Source of the DNA: Asterochloris sp. CNOR1
Lineage: Eukaryota > Chlorophyta > Trebouxiophyceae > Trebouxiales > Trebouxiaceae
Direction of reading: 5' to 3'
NCBI GenBank assembly: GCA_963969365.1
Contig: OZ017758.1
Location: 1,054,001 to 1,118,000 of the forward strand
DNA length: 64,000 nt
Under the pieces are notes generated by a model that was not told the DNA's origin, did no database searches, and saw only the letters and a program-made list of their open reading frames with translations. Position 1 is the stretch's first letter. Every line of letters begins with the position of its first letter. Shown piece after piece: positions 33,513 to 44,834 of this stretch. Made by a program: the position numbers and the translations under genes.

Positions 33513-36500
33513 TCACAGAGTCATTGTGCGCCCGATGCCTGGGTCTGCCCGGGCCTTGACCACTTTCTGGGCATCCTTGCCCAGGCGGCCCCCTAGCAGG
33601 CCGCCGCAGTCCACCATGTTGAGGCCAAAGGCGAAGAAGACCAGGCCTGCAGGGGTGGCACCTACTGGGCTGGGCAAGAAAGCTAGCAGAGCGTAGAGGC
33701 TGTGCTGGGGACCAGCAGTACCAAGCTTACAGCAGCTCAAAGTCGCGCATGCTGCAGGCCACAGGGATAGAGCCGCAAGCCTGTAACGCGTGGGCAGCTG
33801 CTTCTGATGCACAGGCTGAGCCAGCACATGGGGTCACAGCAAAGCATGCAGGGCACCACCGGCTATTATCAGCAGGACCACCTTTTCACATCCAGGCTCC
33901 CACATACAGCTGGCACCACCACCCTGTGAATGTGAGGCTCACCTTGCAATGTAAGGAATACACTGAAGCTCCACTTATTGACGCTGAAGACGCCATAGCT
34001 AGCGGCAGACAGCACGAACATGCTGAACATCATCTCAGCAGCGTAGAAACGGCAAGTGCGCACGGGCACTGTGGGTGTCTGAGTGCCAGGCCTCTTGTCT
34101 GAGGAGCCCAGCTTGGTGGTCACCACCCACTCCTGGGCATGCTTCAGGTCCAGCATGCCTGCAGGGTGAAGGGAGCAGGCCAACCTCATTCAAGCTGCAC
34201 AGAGGGCACTGCTGGCAGCCCCCCAAGCTTGCCTATTCCTGGGGCTGCCACAGGTGCCTGTTACACAACTGCAGAGTGCGCCGGAACTGCGCCTGTGCAA
34301 ACAGACAACAATTGACAGCAGTGTGCTGCTGGAACGCCAGCAGGCTGAGAATGGGCTGGACAAGGCCATGCTGCTCAGACCCGACATGCTGTCATATGAA
34401 GTAAAGCACTACTACTTAATGCTGGCCAACAGCTGGCAGCGCCCCGCTGGCTCCCAGGCGCTGTCATACACACTACAGCACCGACCAATGTACCAGGAAT
34501 GAGGCACGTCAGCCCCCAGGCACCTGCTTCTCTAGAGCCTCACCTGCAATGACTGCACCCATCTTCACGATCCCCATGGCGTTCTCAAACAGCACATATA
34601 GGATGCAGTGCAGCCAGCCCTTGGGCGTGAAGATCGCGGTCGTCACTGTGACAACCACGGGGAGGTGCACCAGCGCCCACAGGGGTATCGACACCTGCAG
34701 CATGGGAAGGCAGCAGTGCTCAGTTAGGCAGCTGCCAGCAGGAGAAAGCACAGGGCTAGCTGGTCAACGTCTGTTGCAGCCAACGCATGAGCGGCCGGTC
34801 ATGATTCAACAGGCTGGCAGCTGGGTGAGGCAACTTCTTGCAGGCATGCACCGGCTGCCCACTAATGCCGTGAGAACAGGCAGCAAGCCCATGCTTGCTT
34901 GCTGACAGGCACAAAGCTGCTGCCATGCACCTGGTGGCATGACCTTGCCAGCAGACGGCGACCTGCAGGCCTGCGCCACGCCGGCTGCAGCGGTGATTTG
35001 CAGCCACCTGCTGCTGTGCGCTGCCTGCCTGCGGTGCTCACCTCTGGGGTGAAGATGCTAAGGGGCACCAGGGTGCAGAAGAAGCCCAGGGAGACCCAGT
35101 GTGTGGCAAATTTGCGGATGCCAAAGTAGCAGACGATGAGATCCAGCTTGCAGATCATGGGCAGACTGGAGTCCCAGATGTCCACAGCTGCTTTGCGCCA
35201 CAGCTGCACTGGCCCGCAGGTCCATCGGTGCTGCTGCTTGCGGTAGGCAAAGAAGCTGGCGGGGAGCTGCAGGCACAGACAAAGGCAGCTTTGAATGACA
35301 GTGCAAGCAGCATGCTTGTCGAATGAGCCCAGCAGCAGACCAGCATGATTTGTGGCCAGCCACTGCCACAGCGCAATAGGAGCAGCGCTGCTGCAGCCTG
35401 CAGGGTAGGTCTGGCGGCTGCAAACAAGTACAGAAACACAACAATACAACTGGGCAGTTGCAAGCGGCGGAAGGGACTGCCAGCTGCAAGCCAGCAGCAC
35501 CTACTCCTGCTCTAGCTCGTGCTTGGTGGCAGACAAGCAAGCAGTGTGCATGCAGGCTACACCACACAGAGCAGTGCTACGACTAACAGGGCTCGCACGT
35601 GAGTAAACATGACCAAGAAGTGGATAAGGCATAGCGCATTTGTGCAGCCTACTGGCAGCTCACACACGCGAACGGCGCCTATGACTCCATGTACAGGTCT
35701 GGCATTATGCCAGCACATCTAGGCCTTTTGCAATTGAAAGAGGATGCCAGCACGATGTGACACAATGCAACTGACAGATGGTGCAGATCAACAACTGGCA
35801 ACCGGACACTCTACTACATATGAAGCTGGGCCCCACCTTGACGGGGATATTGCTCACCTCAAGGTGGTGCATCTTTCAGCCAGTGGCACAGTACCCCCAT
35901 CCCTAGCCTGCCATGCTGGGGCTGTGTAATTGCGCAGATGCTAGCAACGCTCAGATGCACAGCCTGCCCTAGACTGAGGCTGTGCTGGTGTGCAGCTGCT
36001 AGCAATTCAGATCCAAAGCCTGCAAGGCTGGTGTTTGCGTACCTCAAGGGTGCAGTGTGCGCCCCTTTCGGTCAGTGGCCTCCCTCTCCCAGCCTGCTGC
36101 GAGCTACGGCTGTGCACATGAGCCAACAGACGGTCCAGCACAGCTGAGTGTGGCTCATACAAATTTTTGCCCACCTCATTGATACAAGTGGTGTCTGTAA
36201 GATAGATGGCCTTCCAGCCATTGACATAGGTCCTCAGCGACAAATCCATGTCCTCCACCGTCGTGCGACTCTTCCAGCCGCCCACTGTGACAATCGTCTT
36301 GCGCCGCCAGATGCCTGCAGGCACCAGCAGTGCAGGGGGTTTGATGAGCCCAACTGTTTGGCCCGATGCCTGCTCCCTTGATGCTGCTGCCTGCATGCCT
36401 ACCAGCGGGTGCTGCAGCCAGAGCTTCCTGACAGACAGCCCCGTAGCTGCTGTGTGAGGCAGACTCTAGATTGTTTCTTGTTGACAGGAGCAGGCAGCCT

Positions 36501-38430
36501 GCTGGCCCGCTGGCCGGCAGCCTGAGCAGCAGCAGCCTGCACAGCCAGACTATTAGTGCTCTGTCTTGCAAGCTACAGGCTAGAACTCTGCAAGTGCCTC
36601 CCTTGTAATGCAGGCTGGAGTCCTGCAGTGCATCTGCAGTGCTGCAGATATTTGTAGTAAAAAACAAGCTTGCTGTCCCACCTGCCGTGCCGTTGAAGTT
36701 GAAAAAGCTGCCTGAAGCGAACTGGACGTACTGCTCACACTTGCAGTGGAAGTTCAAAGAGATTTCCTGGGCCTGGAGCAGGGCAAACATGACAACTGAG
36801 AACACAGCAGCTGCAGAGCACCTGTGACATCGATGCTTGCTTTCCAGCATCGGCTTTGGCAATGCAGCCCATGTTGAATGACGGGCAGGCGCAGCAGCTG
36901 CGGAGCAGCATTACAGGGCAGTTGGCTAGCAAGCCTCACATTGTGGCAGTTCACACATGCTGCAACAGAGACAAGAGCAGCTGCAGTGCACTTGTGCCAT
37001 CAGCCTGACAAGATAGCTGGCTTCCACACCTCCATGTTGAGAGAGCAGCACTGGCTGAACAAGAGGCAGGAGCAGCAGCAGCTGTGGTAGCATGGGCTTT
37101 TAAGCCCCATGTTGCCAGGAAGCACGGCACATGCTTGCATGAGGACGCACATGGTGCACAGCAACATGCAGCACCGCCATGCAGTGTCACTTGCAAGGCG
37201 TTGCCCACCCAACATCAGCAGGCAGGCAGCGGCAGCCTCGCACTGCACGGCACTGCAGCCCGCACCTTTGTGAGGTATGACTCGTCTGGGTTTGCAAAGG
37301 TCCACCTTGCCTGAACATAGCCGACCTCAGGATTGTCAATGAGGTAGGGGACAGTGAGCACCTGCATGGCGTACATAACTTTTGAAATAGAGCGTCTGAC
37401 GTAAACTTTTGTAACCCTGAGTGCAAAGGAGCGGCAGCTCAAGACCAGTGCAGCAGCTGACGCCAGGCTAGGCCATGCTGCTACTTCTGCTTGAGAGTAA
37501 TTCAAAATCTCACCAGGAAGTCTGGGTCAGGCTTGAAGTCAGCATCAAAGATGCCCACATAATCAAACCGTGACAGCCTCTCCAGCCCCTGCAGGCATGT
37601 GCATGAACCTGGCTGAGCACAGGAGAGTGCAGCACAGCCAGACTGCTGACAGCAGGCTGCTGCAGGGCAGCCCCATCAAGAGCAGCAGCAGCAGCACTGC
37701 CAGGGCAGCACGCTGGAACCTTGACGCTGCGCCTGAAGTGAGGGAGGGCAACCGCATTGCCTGCCCTGCGCACCTCCTTGAGTGCGCCAGCCTTATAGCC
37801 TGCCCTGTTGGTGCGTCTGACAACCTCACAATCAACACCGCGCTCCCTCCACTCCAGCACCTTGTCGTCCACAAGGTCTCTGGTCACACGATCTGTGCTG
37901 TCATCCAGCACCTGCAAGATGCAGCAGTGCCTGAGAATGCAGCAGGCGGGTCTGCAGCACGGAGTGCATCAGGATCATCAGCCCCCATGCACACCGCCAA
38001 CAGGCAAAACAAGGTTGCTTGCATGCTCACAGTAATGCAGGAATCAGCACAGGCATGCAAACGGAGCAGCCCATGCATGTACACATGGGCGGCTCACCTG
38101 GACTTTGAACCTGCTCCTTGGCCAGTACAACTCACAGGCGGAGTCGATGATCGCCTGGCACACTGCCCGCTCATTGAACATGGGCAGCTGCACCGCCACT
38201 CGAGGGTAGACGAGGCTGTACTGGTTTGGGTCCGGCAACGGTGCATTCTGAAAGCTGTGCTCCGGCTTGCGGCCTGTCAGCTGGATATTGAGCTGGACGT
38301 GGAGGTACTTGCCCACCTTCCACAAGCGGTCCAAGCTGACCAGCACGCTCAACAGCACCGCACTGGAGATCGCCACCTTGAGCAGGGCGATGTAGAGCTC
38401 ATGGATCGTGCTAAAACTGCTGTAGAGCAT
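33513..38430 (-). CDS. CslA/CslC-like family 2 glycosyltransferase (beta-mannan/glucan synthase type)
   Basis: Integral membrane processive glycosyltransferase making a beta-linked backbone, probably in the Golgi. Exons in transcript order: 38098-38430, 37774-37911, 37514-37588, 37266-37361, 36682-36772, 36175-36314, 35042-35266, 34544-34694, 33943-34158, 33513-33682; 544 residues, the usual CslA size. One N-terminal membrane segment lies at about 13-35. The catalytic domain has [17 protein letters not shown] (112-118), [12 protein letters not shown] (171-182), [37 protein letters not shown] (264-273) and QQHRW (302-306). This is the full D, DxD, D, QxxRW set. Several hydrophobic segments follow between about 335 and 515. 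It ends [14 protein letters not shown]. Green algae have one gene resembling the common ancestor of land-plant CslA and CslC; product (mannan versus glucan) cannot be told. The exon 10 acceptor is the least certain site. Confidence 0.93.
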
Positions 38431-39665
38431 CCTGCTTGGCTGTGGGCTGGCTGTCTTGAACTCGCGGCCTCAGCCGAGGAGCATGAACCTCGCCTTCCCT
38501 GCTGCCCAGGCTGCCTGGGAACAGCCCCTGCTGGGCTGAGCCTGCTGGTGCTGCTGACCGGTTCAAGTCTGGCGGGGGAGGGACTTCACAGGGGCAGAGG
38601 CCCAGGGGCAACTGAAGCTGCTTGTGCCCGATGTGAAGCTGTGCGGTTGGGCAGAGTTGGCGCCGAAGAAAGAGGAGCGAGGCACAAGGGCCAGCTGGCA
38701 GCCCACGGGTGATGACCTCACGAAGGAGGGGGGGGTCCGCAAGCCTTTTAGACAACTGAAGGCTGCGGTGTGGTGCTGCACTGGAGCGTTGATGAGCACC
38801 AGGCAGAAACGGTTATATTTTGTATTTTAGTGTCCTCGTCCTGACAGGACAGCCCAAAATGGGAAAGCAACAGACAAGGCCACTGGCTTGGATGGCGGTC
38901 GTGACACAGCTTTCAACACATCATTTCCTGACCATTGAGCAGGCCGGTGGTTTGTCTGAGACAGGAGCCATGGGTGTCATGTGCATGTAGGTGTCACATC
39001 TCTGCTGTGTCCTAGCTTGCTCTAAGAGAGCGTCACTGACAGATGGGTCATGGTGATTTCGACTGTCATTGAGCCAAGCCACCTGGGCAACGTACCCAAG
39101 CAATTAGATATTTGTCTTCGTTCAAGCATGCTGGTGGGATGCATGCCGGTCTCAGATGGTGATGGTGCACAATGAACCAGGGCTGGGCCCTTGACGCCTG
39201 CTTGGGACTCCTCAAAGCAGCATGCATAGCGCCAAGCCTGTTCTGCAGCAAACCAGGCTCACCCAAATCACACTACTCCCATCTGCAATACTGAGCTTGT
39301 CAAAGTGAAGCCTCTGTGGACTGGGTTGCACAGAAGTGGAAGGCATGCCATCTGACACAGCCACCCCTGCACTTTGCCGGCAGCTGTGGACTCAAGTCTG
39401 CCCCATTGCACAGCCAGTCTTGCTGGGTATGATAGATTCCAAACATGACGGTGGTCTATGTTTGACATCATGCTGCCAGCCAGCAGGCCGCTTCACCAAG
39501 CCAGACTTGAATTTGCACAGACATGTGAGGCACACTTCATAGCAGGCAGTGTGGGAAGCTTTAAGAGTCAAGATTGCAAAATGCCTCAAGAGAAATAAGA
39601 CAGGCGACTCATGCATTGGTAGGCAGAAGGCAGAGTCCAATTTGTTCTATCTACTTGCAGACATC
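38431..39665. other. Intergenic region upstream of the CslA-like gene
   Basis: About 1.2 kb between the CslA-like start and the stop codon of the next minus-strand gene. It should hold the CslA-like promoter and the neighbour's 3' untranslated region. No coding exon or clear motif is seen. Confidence 0.4.
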
Positions 39666-42600
39666 TCACTCCTGGCCAGACACCTTGTCGGTGGCCTTTT
39701 TGGCTGCACCCTTTAGGTCAGGGGGGTTGTCTGCCTGCTGGCGGGCCTTGTCTGCTGCTGTGCTGGCCCCCTTGTTCAGCTTGTCGGAGGCCTTGTCAGC
39801 AGCCCCGGGCAACTGGTCGCGTGTCTGCTGCGCCCCCTGCTCCAGCTGATCAGCAGCCTGCTTGGCCCCCGGCTTCACCACATTGTCTGCAGCAACAGAC
39901 AAAATCTTTGAATGATGATGATGTCGAACAGGACTTCAACTGCATTCGATGACGTCAGCCTGTGCGGCAAGCAGCCTACAGACAACAGCCTGGCGCTACA
40001 TGCCAGGGCTTGCTCTGGTGCCTCACAGCGCTGCGCTGCGACAGGAGCAAACAACTGTTGCCTCTCAGGGCTGCCCTTTGGCAAGACTACGCAGCCTTGC
40101 CTGCAGCAGACTGTGCTCCTGCGTTGAGCTGCTCGGAGGCCTTGTCAGCCATGGGGCGAGCATTCTCAGCCACATTGCGAGCAGCACCCTCCACCTTCTC
40201 AGACACCTCGTCAGCACGAGGCCGCGCCTGTTTCGCCACCTGCAGGCAGAAACCTCTGTGGAGGCAATCTGCTGGCACTGAAGCTGCATGCTGGACAAAT
40301 TGCCAGCAGATGGGGGGGTGGGGGGCTCTCTGTGAGGCAGCCGCTTTGGCATGGCAGGGGCAAGCCTGCCCAGCGCCCCGGCCAGGTCTTAACAGTGGCT
40401 TGAGCAGAGGCACACTGGGCCCAAGCAACACGCGCAGGGTATGTGGCCGGTGCAGGAAGGACACTTGACAGTCAGGCAAGGCTCCAGCACACCTCTGAGG
40501 CGCCCTTGTTGATGTTGCGCGACGCCTCATCTGCTGCCTGGGGAGCCTTCTCCTGGACCTGCAGCATGGGCACAAAAGTTGCTTTCCCGCGTCGCCTGCC
40601 AGATTAGCCATCGCAAGGCAGCAGGCATTTGGCCACAGTCCTCCACAAGCGCTGCTGGAAGGTCTCTTGCAGCATTCCCGTGGGCGGAGGCCTGCCTGCG
40701 CCGCCTTCTGAATGGCATGCGGGCAAGGCTGCAGAGTCACCCTTCTGCGGCACCAGCAGGCAGCAGCTGTGCCTGCGGTGGGATGGCAGCAGGGGAACCT
40801 ACCTTGTGCGCGACGCTCTCTGCCTCACGCACTGCCTTGTCCGCCAGGGGAACAGTGGCGTCACCCACTGCTGCAGCAGCCTTCTGTGCGTCCTTAGACA
40901 CAGACTGCAGGCAGGGCAGGGGTGGAGTCTGGAGGACAGCTTGTGACGTGAGATGCTCCGCAATGGTTGCAGGCAGGCAGCAAGTGCAACAGCCTCGCGG
41001 CACAGCAGTGCCAGCCGACGCAGCTGCATATGTGCAGCTTGACTGCTGCACTCTCTACGACAGTCAGCAGAGAAGAGCAGCACCACACGGGTGCTGGGCA
41101 TTGAGCAGCAGACAGAGCACAGCGAATGGTGCAAGCCAGTTGGCTTTGCCCAGCTGCCCATGCCAAGATGACTGACCAATTGGCATGGGCAGCTGGGCAA
41201 AGCTTCATGGCTAAGGTCCCATGATATCAGGGAGCCCTAGTCCTCCCATGTCCTTCCAGAGGCAGGGCAGGCCTGCAAGCAAGGGCACACCTCTGCGGTG
41301 GGCACAGCCTCCCGCTTCACTCCCTGCGCCGTCCCCCGGACCACCTGTGCAGCAATGTCTCCCTTCTCAGGCGCCTGCTTGGCAGCCTCAGCTGCAGCAT
41401 TCTCAATGCGCTGCTGCGCCTCTTCTGCTGCCTGCAACATCACATAGAACATGATGAGCGCTTGACTGTAAGGACTTGACTAAGAAAAAGCAAGCAGCTG
41501 GCTTGACGTCGCCACTAATAGACCGTACAGCACAGCAGTGCAGGCAGCATGGCATGGGCAACATTGCAAGCCCCATGACCTGGGCATTTGATTGCAAGAT
41601 TTTGGGACTAGATTCATGCAGGCAGCTGTGTGTGGCCGCCCCTGCTGCTGGATCATACAGCACGCCAGTGCAGGCGGGCATGCAAGACATTGAAACAGAC
41701 AGGAAAGAGCAACGTGCCTGCCATTTGAGGGCTGTATAAGGAGCTCTGTAGCTGCAAGACAAGTTGTGCAGCTGCAGATACACAAACACAACTAGGCTCG
41801 ATTACCAACCGCACCTTGGGCCCCTTGGCGGAGATATTTTTGCCAGTGGCCACCAGCTTGTCTGCCGCCTTGTCAGCTGCAGGCTCTGCTTCAGCAGCCA
41901 CACGGGCAGCCGCCTGCTGAATGTTCTCTGCTGCCTGGTCTGCCATTGGCTCAGCACGGACAGCCACCTGCAAAATGGAGAGCAAGCCAGCTCAAAGATG
42001 AGCAGGCTGCCTTGCCTGCAAAGCACGCAGCAATCTGGCTGGTCTGGGCATGCGATCCATGAGGCCATAGCATGCAGCAACGCCCGCAGCCAGGCAGAAC
42101 ATAAGCTAGAACATCACACCTCCAGACGAGATGCAGGCCTGATGCACAATACCTGGCAGCACAGTGTGCAGGCAAGTGCAAGTGCCAGCTCAGACAGGCT
42201 GTGCAAGGCGCTTTCTGATTCTTATGACAACATGCTGCATGACATCCAGCCCCACAGCACTCTGTGAAAGGTGAAGGCGCCATCTGGCAAGCCTCACCTC
42301 ATGGGCACCCTGCTCCATCTTAGCCCCCAGCTTCTCAGCGGCAGGCTCGATCTGGCCAGCCAGGTCCGCAGCGTTCTCCTCCAGCTGATCTGCCTTCTCC
42401 ACCACCATGCGGGCGTAGGGCTCAATCTTGTCCGCAATGATCAGCAGGTCCTCGTGCAGCTCCTTGGGCACCTGCAGAGGATCAAGCGCAGAACTGCTGA
42501 TGCCCTTATGCACTTCAGGCAGCTGCCCTGCAGTTAGTCAGGTGGGTGTGACCAGTGGAGCTTGTTGAGTGCTCTATAGCACGCCACAGCCAGCCATGAA

Positions 42601-44834
42601 ACGCCTGCCTTTGCATGGCCAACAACAGCATCTGCCATGATGAGATCGAAGGCTGATGGCAGCCTGTTGCAGGCAGTCATTGCCCAGAAGTGGCGGCCTT
42701 TAGACCCAGGCAGCCCATCTCCCTACACTTTGTGACATCTTGCCAGACCAACCCACACCTTGTTGATCTTGACAGCGCGGCGGATGGCCTTGGGCAGGCC
42801 CTCTGCCAGCTGCCCAACAGCCTCTGCCAGGGCCTTAGCCTGCTCCTCGAAGGCCTGGGCCGTCTCGGCTGCCAGGGGCTGCAGGTGCTCCCGGTTAAGC
42901 TCCTCAGCCAGGGGCTCCACCCGAGTGGCCACCTCATGAGCAGCGGGCTTGAGGGTCTGCTCATTGAACCCCTCAGCAACTGCAGCAATCAAGTGAGGCT
43001 GGGCGCAGCCTGTACAACAAATACTGGACTGGCCATGCAAAACAGGTGAGAGTTTGCTGCTTATAGAGACGCAGTATGCACGAGGATAGCGCCTCCACCT
43101 CTGTGGCAGCTAAGTAATCACAAGGTAGATGTAAGCTCTGCCAACGAGTTGGCCACCAACAAGCTGCTGCTGTCAGGTGCACTGCAGGGCTTCATGCAGC
43201 GCTGTGCACCCAGAGTATTCCAGGCATGGAGGAGGGTACAGGCACCCTGTGCAAGTGCTCACTTGGCTCAGCGTTCTCAGCCACAATCTTGGCCGCCGGG
43301 CGGATGCCCTCATCTGCCAGCTGCCTGGCTGCAGGCTCCGCATTCTCAGCTGCCTGAGATGCTGGCTGTGTCACGCGCTGGGTCAGGTCACGTGCCATGG
43401 GCTCAGCATTCTTCTGTACTGCCTGCACATGCAGCAGCACATGCTGGCACTCAAGCTCAAGGACCTGCCAGCTTCTCTACATGCACTGGCTAAACTCTGC
43501 ACAGACTTCAAAGCGGATGCTGTCAGGCATGCCTGACTCCCCTGCCCATGGGCACCTGACCTCTGAAAGGCACTTACAGAGGCTGCCAAGCAGCTCTGTG
43601 AAGCATGCTGTGGGAACTTTGTTGAGCTCGCATGCCTGGCACAGCTGCTGTGCAGCAACTATGGAAACACTGCCACCAATGCAGCTCTGTGTGGCAGCCA
43701 TGTTGTTGAGTGAGTGCATGGCTCACCTTCACTGCTGGGTCGATGACCTTCTTGATGATGTCCTCAGCCACAGGCTCGGCGTTGTCAGCAACCTTCTGGG
43801 CTGCCGGCTGCACCTGCCCCTCCATCAGCTCCTTAGTCTTGGGCTCTGCACCAGGTGCGATGAAAGATTACAGAACATGGGACCCTGCTAAAGCATCCTT
43901 GCAATTGGCCTAAGAGGTTGGCAGTGGGTGTCAGCTGATCACCGGCAATCTGCCAGACGGCGCCATGCAATTGGGCCCTCATCGATGGCTCTGAACGCCA
44001 TCACTGGTGCAGAGCTATGGACAGCTGGCCTGAGACACTGTGGACGCCAGGGGTGCTCACCCGCGTTCTTGGCAAGCTTCTCAGCTCCTGGCTTCACGTA
44101 CCCCTGGGTCACCTTCTCTGTCTGAGGCACTGCCTCCTCGGCCAGCTTGTTGGCTGCTGGCTTCAGCTGCCCATCAGTGAACTTCTGAGCCGTGGGTTCT
44201 GCAAGGCACCAAGGCATTGACATGTCAGGTGGGCACAGCAAGCGCCACGCAGGCCACTGCACAATGTTCATCTGGGCTTGACAGAGACAGCTGCCACAGG
44301 CTTAAGGTGCGGGACAGTCGCATCTGACAAAGCCCTTGTTGTGCAGGAAGGCCACACAAATAGTCCTGGCATGTCGGCAAAGTCCTGTGCACGACTGACG
44401 CACACCCAGGCAAGGAGTGCTCAGAAGTCCTGCTGCTTGGGTGCCATGCAGTGCCTCACCTGCCTCCTGCGCAACCTTGTCTGCGCCTGCCTTGAGTTGC
44501 CCAGTTGCTTTCTTAGCAGTCGGCTCAGCCTCAGCAGCCATACGGTCAGCGCCAGGTTTCAGTGCATCCTCTGTGAACTGCTTGGTGCGGTCCTGCATCT
44601 GCAGCACGGATGCAGGGCACAAATTCAATGCATGAGTGCGAGGCTCAGTCTCCCAACCTGCTGCTCAATTTGCCCAGACTCACACAAACATGGCAGGCGT
44701 ATAGGTCCATACAGCACACCCCTGCTCACCTCGTCAGCAGCGCGGTCTGCCCCTGGCAACAACTTCTCCTGGTTGAACTTCTGGGCAGTTGGCACAGCTT
44801 GGTCTGCCACCTTCTGTGCGCCCGGCTTCAACCC
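39666..44834 (-). repeat. Exon-encoded array of ~23-residue amphipathic repeats
   Basis: Thirteen consecutive exons encode the repeat tail of the J-like protein. From about residue 440 to 640 the unit is 22-23 residues with Ala-Glu-Pro at positions 1-3, a hydrophobic residue near 8 and 13, Pro-Ala-Ala at 15-17, Lys at 19 and Ala-Glu near the end. Examples are AEPTAQKFTDGQLKPAANK, AEPKTKELMEGQVQPAAQK and AEPIAEGFNEQTLKPAAHE. One exon (44061-44198) is exactly 46 codons, two units. Later exons are more degenerate. Confidence 0.75.

Noticed and set aside
37570-38712. 380-codon plus-strand open frame
   Set aside because: It lies antisense to CslA-like exons 1-2 whose conserved residues are unmistakable; its own translation has no domain.
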